A stretch of 64,000 nt of DNA from UBA2970 sp965242585. GTDB taxonomy: Bacteria > Verrucomicrobiota > Verrucomicrobiia > Limisphaerales > AAA164-E04. Below, one piece after another: positions 26,601-36,600 of this stretch. The stretch lies in NCBI GenBank assembly GCA_965242585.1, contig OZ251460.1:2914001-2978000 (forward strand), in the 5' to 3' direction. Position 1 is the first letter of the stretch. Each line of letters starts with the position of its first letter. Both the position numbers and the translations under genes were made by a program. The notes below the pieces were generated by a model. That model saw only the letters and a list, made by a program, of their open reading frames with translations, was not told the DNA's origin and did no database searches.

Positions 26601-28672
26601 GAGGGGTTTTCCAAAGACTGGCCGGCGGCATTTTGCTCGTTTAGCAGGCGGCGGTAGAGCTGGTTGAGGGCTTGGGCTTCGGTTTCAAGGCGGAAGTTTT
26701 TGAGAATGCGAGCGCGGGCGTTTTCCGACCAGATTTTGAGACGATTCGGATTGGACAAAGCGTTTTGTACGGCTTGGGAGAGTTCTGCGGCACAGCCGGG
26801 GGCAACCAGCAGGCCGGTTTGCTTTTCTTGGATGATTTCTTCAAAGGCGCCGACTTTGGTTGCGATGACGGGCACGCCGCAGGACATGGCTTCCAGCGGC
26901 GTCAGGCCAAATCCTTCCCAGCGTTGCGGGGCGATAAAAAGGTCTAGGGCTTGATACCATTGGGCGATTTGGCGCACGGGAACTTCCCGCCGAAAGCGAA
27001 TGCGCTCGGCCAAGCCTTTGCGAGCGATTTTTTGTCGAAGCCGGCGCAAGTAGAGAAGGTGCTGGATAGCGGCGCGGCCGAGCAGGATTGCCGTCGCGTT
27101 GGGAAGGCGGGGCAAGGCGTCGAGCATTGCGTCCACGAATACGTCGGTTCCTTTTTGATGGCGGATTCGGCCAAAGCAGCCGATGAGAAGGCGGCCGGCG
27201 GGCAGTCCAAGTTTTCGGCGCAAGGCGGCGCGGTCTGCGGGCGGTTGAAAGGCGTCGGTGTCGATGCCGTGCATGATTATCGTCGAGGGGCGTTTGAGGT
27301 AGGATTTCGTTTTTTTGGAGACGGACACGACGGCGTCCATTTTGGAAATGAGAAAGCGCGTGTAGCGGGTATGGACGCGCTGGGAGGCGGAGGTGAAGAG
27401 CAGTTTGAATTTTTTTCGCAGCGAGTGTTTGAGACAGAGGCCGAGCAACATTTCCGTGTTGCGGCGAGCGTGCCAAACGCGCCAAGGGTTTTGGGTTTTG
27501 GATGGCAGGCAGAGAAGTTGGCGAAGGGAAATTCGCGGCAGGGTGTCCGGCAGGCCGAGGCCAAAGGCGGCGATGTTTATCGAGCGCGCCTGCAGGGGCA
27601 ACAGGCGGACAATGGTGGCGGTTACTCCGGACAGCCGTCGTTTGAGGTTGGGAACAATGACTCGAGGAGCCAGCGAGCGGCGCGCTTCGCTTCGTTGAAT
27701 TCGCCGTGAGCGGAGTCCCCCCCCCCAGCTTCCGGCATTTAATTGGGAGTAGAGGATCACCCGGCCGGCTTGCGCCAGTTCTTCAAGGGCTGTTTTCCAC
27801 TTGGAGTAGATCATAACGGGAGAGTATTCCCAGAGAGTGCTGTGCGCCAGTTCTTCAAGGGCTGTTTTCCACTTGGAGTTCTTTTTCCAAGGCAAATCGA
27901 AGACTCCCACCCGGCAACCGGCGGTGAGGGCTTCGTGAATCATGGAAACACTGTCGGGACTGACCCAGGTTTGGGAGGCGCGGCCCAGATGTTCCGGCAT
28001 CCAGTTGGGATCGGTCTCTGTTGGGGGAACGTAGCAAAGGTTGGGGACAGCCAAACTCTGCAATTTTTCACGGAGCGAAAGAGGAGTGCGGCGGGAAGCG
28101 GTCGCTATCCATTGAACTTCGGGGATTTGGGAGGCGATTTGTTGCACTTGGCGGAGGATTGCTTCATCAGACCATTGCACGTGACGGCAGGGGCCGCCGA
28201 GCAGGATTAATCCCTTTTTGGGGTCGTGATTTTGGCTTGGGGTGAGCGGGTTCAACACGCCGCGGACAATCAAGGTGCGGTGGTCGGAGGCTGAAACGTC
28301 GTCGTGGGATGAAGCGATGCAAAAGTCAAAGCAGCAGCGGGGCAGGCTGGGTTTCATTAGCACAACCGACTTGGCTTTTGTGAACGGACGGCAAAGGATC
28401 ATTGGGAAGTGCGTTTTGTGTCCGGCGCCGACCAACAAATCAGGATGGTTTTCTGGGTGTTTTAAAAGATGGCGCAGTTTGGTCGCCCAGCAGAAAATCC
28501 CGCCGGAAACGGGAACGTTGGTCACGGTCAATCGGATGAATTCGGACAGCGCCCGGAGCAGTCCTTCGGTTTGGCGTTCGTGTCCGGGTTTTCCGTCGAC
28601 AAAGCGCCACACGGCCAAGTTTGGGGGCGTTGTCTTGGATGTTGAAGCGCAGGCTGTGTTGGCTGAACTCAT
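26597..28672 (-). CDS. ELM1-like protein fused to a GT4 glycosyltransferase
   Basis: 691 residues from the ATG at 28672. The first ~290 residues match the ELM1/YjgM-type nucleoside-diphosphate-sugar-like family (VWRFVDGKPGHERQTEGLL, GVGHKTHF-like block, DSVSMIHEALTAGCRVGVFDLP). The remainder is a GT4 enzyme with CFGRIRHQKGTDVFVDA and the E-x7-E motif in EGFGLTPLEAMSCGVPVIA. The two halves are joined across a run of ten G on the coding strand (27726-27717). Just before it lies a 72 bp in-frame duplication that repeats SKWKTALEELA. In most bacteria these are separate proteins, so the fusion may be real or produced by a one-base change in the run. Confidence 0.75.
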   Translation of the reverse strand: MSSANTACASTSKTTPPNLAVWRFVDGKPGHERQTEGLLRALSEFIRLTVTNVPVSGGIFCWATKLRHLLKHPENHPDLLVGAGHKTHFPMILCRPFTKAKSVVLMKPSLPRCCFDFCIASSHDDVSASDHRTLIVRGVLNPLTPSQNHDPKKGLILLGGPCRHVQWSDEAILRQVQQIASQIPEVQWIATASRRTPLSLREKLQSLAVPNLCYVPPTETDPNWMPEHLGRASQTWVSPDSVSMIHEALTAGCRVGVFDLPWKKNSKWKTALEELAHSTLWEYSPVMIYSKWKTALEELAQAGRVILYSQLNAGSWGGGLRSRRIQRSEARRSLAPRVIVPNLKRRLSGVTATIVRLLPLQARSINIAAFGLGLPDTLPRISLRQLLCLPSKTQNPWRVWHARRNTEMLLGLCLKHSLRKKFKLLFTSASQRVHTRYTRFLISKMDAVVSVSKKTKSYLKRPSTIIMHGIDTDAFQPPADRAALRRKLGLPAGRLLIGCFGRIRHQKGTDVFVDAMLDALPRLPNATAILLGRAAIQHLLYLRRLRQKIARKGLAERIRFRREVPVRQIAQWYQALDLFIAPQRWEGFGLTPLEAMSCGVPVIATKVGAFEEIIQEKQTGLLVAPGCAAELSQAVQNALSNPNRLKIWSENARARILKNFRLETEAQALNQLYRRLLNEQNAAGQSLENPS
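27717..27726 (-). repeat. Homopolymer G10 tract at the ELM1-GT4 junction
   Basis: Ten G on the coding strand. With nine, the ELM1 half would read on as GDSAHGEFNEAKRAARWLL and stop about 35 codons later, while the GT4 half would have no ATG, GTG or TTG near its start. A change in length would therefore switch between fused and separated products. Confidence 0.7.
27771..27879 (-). repeat. In-frame 37 bp direct repeat inside the ELM1 domain
   Basis: 27771-27807 and 27843-27879 are identical over 37 bp, offset by 72 bp, so 24 codons were added without breaking the frame. The duplicated peptide is SKWKTALEELA. Confidence 0.85.
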
Positions 28673-28833
28673 CGATTCAAGGCCTTTGCATACTTCAAAT
28701 TTTGGGCGGCGGGAAGGAAAATGTTTGACAAGCGGCGGCCGGCGATTTTTTGGTTTGGGGAGTTGGGCGGGACACTTTGTGGCTTGCCGGGAGACGGCGG
28801 CGGGATTAGAATTGCATTTTTGCAAGAATTCAC

Positions 28834-30258
28834 TTGGATCGTTCAAATCATTTTCGTTGGGAACCATTTCAGCCGCGGATTGTCCTGCTTCGGTGGATTT
28901 TCTTGGTTGCGTTTGGGTCCATTTTTGCTTTATCGGAGGACGCGGCAACGTCCGGTGTGGAAGAGGATTGGAGAGTTGGCCCGCTTTATGACGCCGCCGA
29001 GCGTTCGTTTGTCATTCCGGCTCTTTTTTCCAACGAGAGGAGTTCTCGGCCAGACCGCAGCGAGTGGGACGTTCTTTATCCCTTGATGAGTTATGATCGC
29101 TACGGAAAGGAATGGCGCTGGCATTTTTTGCAACTTTTCCGTTTGTCCGGCGGCGAAGGGCCGGCGGGCGATTGGAAAAGAACGACTGTCTTTCCTTTTT
29201 ACTTCCGGCAAAAATCGGCCGATCCCGAAAAAGACTACTGGGCGCTCTTTCCTTTTTACGGAACGGTGAAGAATCGCTTTCGGCGCAACGAGGTAAAGGC
29301 GGCGGCCTTTCCGCTATATGTCCGCACGAGAAAGAACGACGTGGTGACGCGCAACTATTTGGCGCCGTTTTTTCATCTGCGGCGCGGCGACCGGCTTCGA
29401 GGATGGCAGCTTTGGCCTCTGGCGGGCTGGGAAACCAAGGGAATCACGACAAAAACAAACCTTTTGGGAGAAGCGTCGTTGGTGGGCGGCCACAAAAAAC
29501 TGACGATTGCTTGGCCTTTTTACCTGCGTGACCGCACGGGAATCGGCTCTGAAAATGCCAAAGACCAGCAGGCATTGTTGCCGTTTTTCAGCTCGACGCG
29601 GTCGGCCGGACGGGATTCGTTCACGGCGCCGTGGCCGATTGGGCTTACCGTGACCCAAGATCGGGAAAAGAAATATCGGGAGATTGGCCTGCCTTGGCCG
29701 TTCCTGGTCTTTGCGCGGGGCGAAGGCAAGACCGCGAGCCGGATTTGGCCGTTCTTCGGAATCACATCCAACAACAAGAGCTTGACGAGCCGCTTTTACG
29801 CTTGGCCGATTTTCCGGCGGCGCACGTTGGAGACCGAACTGGTTGAGGAACGGCAAACTCGCTGGGGATTTTTCTTATTCGCCGAGAAGCGGAAAACACG
29901 AAAAGACAGCGGAACATCGACTATTCGGCGAGATTTGTGGCCTTTGTTCGCTTGGCGCGCCAGTAGCGAGGGTGGGCGCCGATTGCAGGTTTTGGCCGTT
30001 TTAGAGCCTTTTTTTCCCGCCAACGAAACGATTGAGCGGCACTATTCGCCTTTGTGGGCGGTTTGGCGGTCGAGCCAATCTTCCGGCGCTGGAGAACGTT
30101 CGCAGTCCTTTTTGTGGAATCTCTGGCGGCGGGAAACGGATGGCGAAGGAAGGCGCGGCGCGGTTTTGTTTGGCTTGGTTCGCTGGGAGCGGACGGCTAC
30201 TCAAAGGTCACTGAAGGTATTGGGGTTGAACGTCTGCCGCCGAGGCCGGAAGGAATGA
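28834..30258 (+). CDS. Envelope protein with repeated WPF-type motifs, unknown function
   Basis: 474 residues. A signal-like segment (VLLRWIFLVAFGSIFALS) is followed by about eleven short strands of the form hWPhh or hFPhY: VFPFYFR, LFPFYGT, AFPLYVR, LWPLAGW, AWPFYLR, LLPFFSS, PWPIGLT, PWPFLVF, IWPFFGI, AWPIFRR and LWPLFAW, each about 35 residues apart. The regular strand spacing suggests a beta-barrel or beta-sheet repeat, possibly in the outer membrane; this is inference. It is divergent from the ELM1-GT4 gene and stops 25 bp before mlaE, so it may belong with the lipid-transport operon. Confidence 0.65.
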   Translation: MDRSNHFRWEPFQPRIVLLRWIFLVAFGSIFALSEDAATSGVEEDWRVGPLYDAAERSFVIPALFSNERSSRPDRSEWDVLYPLMSYDRYGKEWRWHFLQLFRLSGGEGPAGDWKRTTVFPFYFRQKSADPEKDYWALFPFYGTVKNRFRRNEVKAAAFPLYVRTRKNDVVTRNYLAPFFHLRRGDRLRGWQLWPLAGWETKGITTKTNLLGEASLVGGHKKLTIAWPFYLRDRTGIGSENAKDQQALLPFFSSTRSAGRDSFTAPWPIGLTVTQDREKKYREIGLPWPFLVFARGEGKTASRIWPFFGITSNNKSLTSRFYAWPIFRRRTLETELVEERQTRWGFFLFAEKRKTRKDSGTSTIRRDLWPLFAWRASSEGGRRLQVLAVLEPFFPANETIERHYSPLWAVWRSSQSSGAGERSQSFLWNLWRRETDGEGRRGAVLFGLVRWERTATQRSLKVLGLNVCRRGRKE

Positions 30259-30283
30259 GCGCATTCGATTTTTGAACCGCGGC

Positions 30284-31027
30284 ATGTTTCAGCAGATTGG
30301 CGAAATTTTGGTTTTGGGTTGGCAAACGCTTGGCCGCTGGCGTCTGCTGTGGCGGCAACGAGGGAAGATTGCCGAGCAGCTGTTTGAAATTGGCAACGCA
30401 AGCCTGTTGATGGCCTGCGTTCTTTCGCTTTTTATCGGAGGAGTGTTGGCGTTGCAGTCGGGGCCGGTGTTGGCGGAGCGAGGACTGGCTTCGGCGATCG
30501 GCCAATTGGTGGGGCTGTCCATGTGCAAAGAATTGGCGCCGGTGATGATGTCGATTTTGATTGCCGGGCGCATTGGCTCGGCCATGGCGGCGGAAATCGG
30601 CTCTATGAAGGTGTATCAAGAGATTGACGCGTTGCGGACGATGAACATTGATCCGGTCGCTTATCTCGTTCTGCCCCGATTGACGGCCGTTAGCGTCGCG
30701 TTGCCGTTGCTGGTGGTTTTCTCAATTTTGGTTGGTTGGCTGGGAGGCGCTTTGGTGGCCGCCTTCAACCACGAGATCGGCGTGCCAATGGCCGTTTACT
30801 TTTCCAACCTCAAGCAAGCGGTGGATTCGGCGGACGTTTTTAACGCTCTTTTCAAGAGCGGCGTCTTTGCTTTATCCGTCGGGTTGGTTAGCTGCCAGCA
30901 AGGGCTGAGCACCATCGGCGGGCCTCGAGGCATCGGCCGTTCCGTCACCAAAGCCGTCGTCAACTCCATTGTCTTGATTCTTGTTCTGGACTATTTCCTC
31001 ACTCGAATGCTTCTCTATTTGGATTGA
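30284..31027 (+). CDS. mlaE: MlaE family ABC transporter permease
   Basis: 247 residues from the ATG at 30284 (a TTG at 30272 is in frame). Five hydrophobic segments; family blocks are FIGGVLALQSGPVL, LAPVMMSILIAGRIGSAMAAEIGSM, EIDALRTMNIDP and the C-terminal GLSTIGGPRGIGRSVTKAVV. It is the inner-membrane channel of a phospholipid transport system that keeps outer-membrane lipid asymmetry. The stop overlaps the mlaF start by one base. Confidence 0.92.
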   Translation: MFQQIGEILVLGWQTLGRWRLLWRQRGKIAEQLFEIGNASLLMACVLSLFIGGVLALQSGPVLAERGLASAIGQLVGLSMCKELAPVMMSILIAGRIGSAMAAEIGSMKVYQEIDALRTMNIDPVAYLVLPRLTAVSVALPLLVVFSILVGWLGGALVAAFNHEIGVPMAVYFSNLKQAVDSADVFNALFKSGVFALSVGLVSCQQGLSTIGGPRGIGRSVTKAVVNSIVLILVLDYFLTRMLLYLD

Positions 31028-31806
31028 TGACTGCGGTTTTAGAGTCCATGAACGGCGTTCGGCTGGAGGTCTCTGGTCTTCGGCGCTCGTTCGGCGAAAG
31101 GCTGGTGATTCAGGACGTTTCCTTTCAAGTCGATCCCGGCGAGATTTTTGTTCTGATGGGGCCGAGCGGCAGTGGAAAGAGCGTTCTGCTCAAGCATTTG
31201 ATTGGTTTGGAAGAGCCGGACGGCGGAGAAATCCGCATCGAAAACCGAAGCATTCAGAATCCGGCGGTTCGCAGTCAATATCGGCTGGCAATGGTGTTTC
31301 AATCCGGCGCTTTGTTGAGCTCGCTCACTGTTTCTCAAAACGTCGGACTCTACCTTCGCGAACACCGAATCCGGCCGGCAAAGGAGATTGCGCAAATTGT
31401 CCGCCACAGCCTCGCCCTTGTAGGATTGCAGGGCGTGGAAGATCAATATCCGGCCGAACTTTCCGGCGGCATGATAAAAAGAGCGGCCATTGCGCGGGCC
31501 TTAGTTGTCAATCCGCAGCTCATCCTCTACGACGAGCCGACCAGCGAGCTGGACCCTTTGACGGCCGCCAAAGTCGGCGACGAAATCGAAAAGTTAAACC
31601 GCCGCAGCGGCGTCACTTCCGTCGTGGTCACCCACGACCGTGAACTGGCCTTTCGCATTGCCGACCGAATCGCCGTCATTCAGGAAGGCAGAATTCTTCG
31701 CATCGGCGCGCCGCCGGAAATTTGCGATGATCCCGATCCGTTCCTCCAAAAATTTCTGCTCGCGGGCGGCAATCCGCCCCAGAAACCCAACCACAATTCG
31801 CTATGA
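31027..31806 (+). CDS. mlaF: MlaF family ABC transporter ATP-binding protein
   Basis: 259 residues. Walker A GPSGSGKS, signature LSGGMIKRAAIARAL, Walker B LILYDEPTSELDP with the SELDP variant typical of Mla, and the switch histidine in VVTHDRELAF. Start at the ATG 31027, overlapping the mlaE stop (TGATG). It drives lipid movement through MlaE. Confidence 0.94.
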   Translation: MTAVLESMNGVRLEVSGLRRSFGERLVIQDVSFQVDPGEIFVLMGPSGSGKSVLLKHLIGLEEPDGGEIRIENRSIQNPAVRSQYRLAMVFQSGALLSSLTVSQNVGLYLREHRIRPAKEIAQIVRHSLALVGLQGVEDQYPAELSGGMIKRAAIARALVVNPQLILYDEPTSELDPLTAAKVGDEIEKLNRRSGVTSVVVTHDRELAFRIADRIAVIQEGRILRIGAPPEICDDPDPFLQKFLLAGGNPPQKPNHNSL

Positions 31807-32777
31807 AAAACTCCTTGGAAACTCGTCTCGGTTTGTTCTTTGCGCTGGCGCTCATCGGCCTGTTCTTGCTTCTGGAAATCGCCGGAGGATTGAACTTCTT
31901 CCAAAAAGGAATCGAAGTCGGCGCCCGATTTTACGACGTCAAAGACCTCAAAGAAGGCGATCCCGTGAAAATGGCGGGCGTCCCCATCGGCGCGGTCGAA
32001 TCCATCGGCTTTGCCGACAACCGAGTAAAAGTCGTCATGCGTCTGGACGCCGGCAAAGCCCAATCCGTCAAAACCGACAGCGTCGCCTCCATTCAGTTCA
32101 CGGGCTTGATGGGGCAGAACTTTGTGGCGATTGAGTTTGGAAAGGTCGGCGTCCCCATCCAGCCGGGCGCCGAATTATCCACGCGCGAGCAAGCGGACTT
32201 TGGATCGCTCCTTTCCCAAATCGACGGCGCCGCTTCCGGCATCGAAAAAGTGGCAACCACCTTCAGTAGCGACAAATTTACGGACGTCTTGGGACCGCTG
32301 GCCGACTTCATGAAAGCGAACCAAGACTCCATTTCCCAAATCATCCAAAACGTTCAAACCAGCACCGCTCAAATCGCCCGAGGCGAAGGAACCGTCGGCC
32401 GGCTCATCCACGACGACAAACTTTACAAAAACGCCGCCGAACTCGTTTCTAAACTAAACGCCACGTCAAAAAAGCTCGACTCCGCCATCGTCGAAGTCCA
32501 AAACGTCGTTCAAAATGTTCGCGCCGGACGCGGCACGCTCGGCAAGCTGGCCGCCGACGATGCGCTTTACGAAGAAACCAAAATCGCCGTGAGCTACCTG
32601 AAAGAAATTCTGGAAAAAATCAACCGCGGGCGCGGCAGCGTCGGCATCCTCGTTAACGATCCCTCTCTTGTCGACAACGCCAAAGCCGCCCTCCAAAAAG
32701 TCGAAGTCGCCACCGAAAGCCTCGAAGACCAAGGCCCCCTCAGCGTCCTCGGACTGATTGTCGGACGCCTCTTTTGA
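31803..32777 (+). CDS. mlaD: MlaD family protein (MCE domain)
   Basis: 324 residues. One N-terminal transmembrane helix (LFFALALIGLFLLLEIAGG), then a single MCE domain (ARFYDVKDLKEGDPVKMAGVPIG; SIQFTGLMGQNFVAIEFG) and a long helical tail rich in repeats of the type ARGEGTVGRLIHDDKLYKN, GRGTLGKLAADDALY and GRGSVGILVNDPSL. Overlaps mlaF by four bases. The periplasmic ring carries lipid between MlaE and outer components. No MlaC or MlaB follows; terC comes next. Confidence 0.92.
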   Translation: MKNSLETRLGLFFALALIGLFLLLEIAGGLNFFQKGIEVGARFYDVKDLKEGDPVKMAGVPIGAVESIGFADNRVKVVMRLDAGKAQSVKTDSVASIQFTGLMGQNFVAIEFGKVGVPIQPGAELSTREQADFGSLLSQIDGAASGIEKVATTFSSDKFTDVLGPLADFMKANQDSISQIIQNVQTSTAQIARGEGTVGRLIHDDKLYKNAAELVSKLNATSKKLDSAIVEVQNVVQNVRAGRGTLGKLAADDALYEETKIAVSYLKEILEKINRGRGSVGILVNDPSLVDNAKAALQKVEVATESLEDQGPLSVLGLIVGRLF

Positions 32778-32822
32778 ACCACTCTCCGCGCACAACGACA
32801 ACGCCGCCGCATCCTTGCCATT

Positions 32823-33566
32823 ATGCTCGAACTGCTCTCCCAACCCGAAGCCTGGATCAGCCTCCTGACCCTGACCTTTCTGGAAATCGTCCTCGGCATC
32901 GACAACATCGTCTTCATCTCCGTCCTTGCCGCCAAACTCCCCGAAAGCCAACAAGCCAAAGCCCGGCAAATCGGACTCTTTCTGGCTTTGGGAACACGTC
33001 TGCTCCTGCTGTTTGGCCTCTCTTTGATCGTCAAGCTAACCCAGCCGCTCTTTGAAGTGTTCGGACACGGCGTTTCGGGGCGAGACCTCATCCTCCTCAT
33101 CGGCGGGCTGTTCCTCTTGGCCAAAGGAACCCACGAAATTCACGAAAAGCTGGAAGGCGTCGACGGCGCCAAATCTAAAAAACTCGCCCCCACCTTCGCC
33201 AGCGTCATCATGCAAATCATGTTGCTGGACGTCGTTTTTTCTCTGGATTCCGTCATCACCGCCGTGGGCATGGTAAACGAAATCGCCATCATGGTCACCG
33301 CCATCGTCATCGCCATGATTGTCATGCTCGTCTTCGTCAACACCGTCAGCGCCTTCATCGAAAAGCACCCCACTCTCAAAATTCTGGCGCTCAGCTTCCT
33401 CATCCTCATCGGCTTCGTCCTCATCGCCGAAGGGTTGCACAAGGAAATCCCCAAAGGCTACATCTACTTCGCGATGGCCTTTTCCTTCGGGGTGGAAATG
33501 CTCAACTTAAAAATGCGGAAGAAACACCAAGCCTCGCAAGTGGAACTCCGCCGGCCCTTTCGATAA
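32823..33566 (+). CDS. TerC family integral membrane protein
   Basis: 247 residues with about seven hydrophobic segments. Family acidic motifs are LEIVLGIDNIVFISVL near residue 20 and MLLDVVFSLDSVITAVGMV near residue 135. TerC relatives are linked to metal-ion handling, for example manganese export supplying secreted enzymes, and to tellurite resistance. No other ter gene is present, so a metal homeostasis role is more likely. 45 bp after mlaD. Confidence 0.88.
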   Translation: MLELLSQPEAWISLLTLTFLEIVLGIDNIVFISVLAAKLPESQQAKARQIGLFLALGTRLLLLFGLSLIVKLTQPLFEVFGHGVSGRDLILLIGGLFLLAKGTHEIHEKLEGVDGAKSKKLAPTFASVIMQIMLLDVVFSLDSVITAVGMVNEIAIMVTAIVIAMIVMLVFVNTVSAFIEKHPTLKILALSFLILIGFVLIAEGLHKEIPKGYIYFAMAFSFGVEMLNLKMRKKHQASQVELRRPFR

Positions 33567-33611
33567 ACGCCTCCGCTTTTCGCCACTGCGCCCGCCTTGC
33601 CCCATCCCAAT

Positions 33612-36600
33612 ATGAACTTCAAAGAAGCCCAAATAAAACATCGGGAACTCGCCCAACAAATCCGAGAACACGACCACGCCTACTATGTTCTAGCCCAACC
33701 CACCATTTCCGACCGAGAATACGACCGGCTCTACCAAAAACTCGCCGATCTGGAAAAGAACTTCCCCCAACTCATTTCTCCAGAATCCCCCACCCAACGA
33801 GTCGGCGGCCAACCGTTGAGCGAATTCGTCTCCGTCCGGCATTCGGTTCGCATGATGAGCCTCGACAACACCTACTCCCAAGCCGAAGTGCGAAAAAAAA
33901 CTATTCAGAGAGGCCTCAAATTCTTGCCTGAAGAAGAACTCGACTGGACGGTCGAACCCAAAATTGACGGCGTTGCAATCAGCCTCCGCTACGAAGAAGG
34001 CAGGTTTGTCTTGGGCGCCACTCGCGGAGACGGCGAACGAGGCGACAATATCACGGCGAATCTCCGCACCATCCGCAGCCTTCCCTTGCGCCTTGCCCCC
34101 GGCTTGAAACCCTTTCCCGAAATCCTCGAAGTGCGCGGCGAAGTCTTCATGTCCAAAGCAGGTTTTGCCCAACTCAACGCCGAACGACAAAAAGCCGGCG
34201 AACCCGCCTTCGCCAACCCTCGCAATTCAACCGCCGGTTCCCTGAAGTTGCTGAACCCGAAGACGGTCGCGGAACGCCCACTAGACATCATCCTCTACGG
34301 CATTGCCGCCTTTGAATCAAAAAACGATTCCGCCCCCACGACCCAACTGGAAACCATTGACTACCTTGCCCGCGCCGGCTTCAAAACTCCCGAAAAAATC
34401 TGGCGCTGCCGCACCGCCGACGAATTGCTGTCCCGTATCGACGAACTGGAGATCATCGCCAAAACCTTCGCTTACGAAACCGATGGCGCCGTCGTCAAAC
34501 TTAACTCCATCGCTCTTCGGGAAAAACTGGAAACCATTGTTCGGGAAAAAATTGGCGCCTCCGAAAAAGCACCCCGCTGGGCCGTTGCCTACAAATACGC
34601 CGCCGAACAAGCCGAAACCAAACTCAAAGCCATTACCATCCAAGTCGGACGCACCGGCGTTCTCACTCCCGTCGCCGAGTTAGAACCCGTCTTCATCAGC
34701 GGCACCACCGTCCGCCGCGCCACCCTTCACAACGAAGACGAAATCCAACGCAAAGACATCCGCATCGGAGACACTGTCCGCGTCGAAAAAGCCGGCGAAA
34801 TCATCCCCGCAGTGCTTGGCGTCGTCGGAGAACACCCCGAAAACACTCAACCATTCGACCTATCCACAGCCATAAACAACCAATGCCCCGCCTGCGGAGG
34901 CAAAATTCAAAAGGGCAAAAAGAATGAAAATGACAAAGAACTGGTCGCTTGGCGTTGCGTCAACCTGCAATGCCCGGCTCAAGCGGCGCATCGTCTAAGA
35001 CACTTCGGCGCCCGCAACGCGCTGGACATCGAATGCCTTGACGACGTCGTTTCCGACAAACTCATAGAACGCGGATTCGTCAAAGAGCCAATGGATTTAT
35101 TTGACCTTGCCGTCGAACAACTTGGCGCGATCAACCTCGGCACTGACGACAAACCACGACTCTTCGGCGAAAAAAACGCCGCCAAACTCATCCAATCCCT
35201 CCAACGCGCCCGCACTTTGAGTCTTGATCGCTGGCTCTTTGCCTTAGCCATTCCCGAGATGGGGCAAATCACCGCCAAATCTCTGGCCAAATTTCACAAC
35301 AACCTCCGCGCGGTTGCCGCTTCGTCGTTGCTCCACAACGTCGTCTGGCTAGGAGATGAAGGAAAAAAAGGAAAGCAGGCGAATGTATCAGAGATGCGTA
35401 AACGACTCGAACACATGAAGCAAATTGGTTTTACGCCACTATACAGAGAAAAGTATATTTATTATTCCGCAGTCAACGCATCAGTAGCCCGTAAAGTGAT
35501 CGCTTGGTTTGACTTAGTGAAATGTCAGGAGATAGTGGATTCAGCAACAAAGTATTCGCATAGCTATCAAAACTTAGTCGATAAGGTGCGCAACTGGTTC
35601 GATGAGGATGAAAATAGAAAGGAAATCTTCTCTATAGCCAAGAAAAAAATCGAGGAGAAAATAATACATGGAGTGGCTAAAAAATTACGTAAGTGGTTTA
35701 ACGCCGAAAGTGGACAAAATAACTTTGAAGAATTGGATAAGCGAGAATACAATAAGAAGGAACTTAAGACGCAGCTGGAAATCATTTATGGTGTGGGCGA
35801 AGAAACAGCCGGCATTCTGGCGAAATCTCATAAAAACCTCCAAGAAGTCGACCATTCTTCTCTATTGAGAGATATTGTCGAATTAGATGAGACTGACAAC
35901 TCAAAGACGCATTCAAAGGCCAAAAATTCAAGAATTTGCGAACTCGTGAGCCGTTTAGAGCCTCATAATTTAGCGCGGCTCGCAGTGCCTGATTATACCA
36001 CCGAAGTTGGGCCGGTGGCGGCGCGAAGCGTGCTACAATGGTTTGCTTCCGAAACCGGCCAAAGAACTCTCGACCGTCTGGACAAACTGGGCATCGATCC
36101 ACAAGGAGGAAGAGAAGGGATGCTAAATGAAAACAGCCTCATTACAAAAACTTATATTCTAAATCTAAATATGAAACATAAGAAGCTGGACAAGCCAAAG
36201 TGGTTCTACGATCCGCCCACCAACCAACAGATCAAATTGCTGCGATTCTTGGGATCATCAATTCTATGTGACTGCAAAGGAGTCGCCAGCGGACTCATTT
36301 TCCGATTATACAAAGACCAGCGAAACGAGGAAAAGTTTAATCTTTGGGAGAAATACTTGTTTCACACCGGAGACAAGTTTGACAGCCCCGACCTGATGCC
36401 GTTTGATCTTGAGGAATTGCGTAACGTGGTCGTTCCTGATGATTGGAAGCCGGAGCAATCTACTCGCTACCGTGTTGTTCCAAGTAAACGATGGGAGCGT
36501 CTTCAAGAACAGGTTATGGAAATGCTCAAGGAAGGTAGTCCGTTTGACGATCCTGTGCCGGAAATCCGCTTCGCCGACGCTTCCTTTGTGTTTACCGGCA

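Noticed and set aside
26951..28991. Gly/Val-rich plus frames opposite ELM1-GT4
   Set aside because: Antisense shadows without motifs; the minus frame carries the glycosyltransferase signatures.
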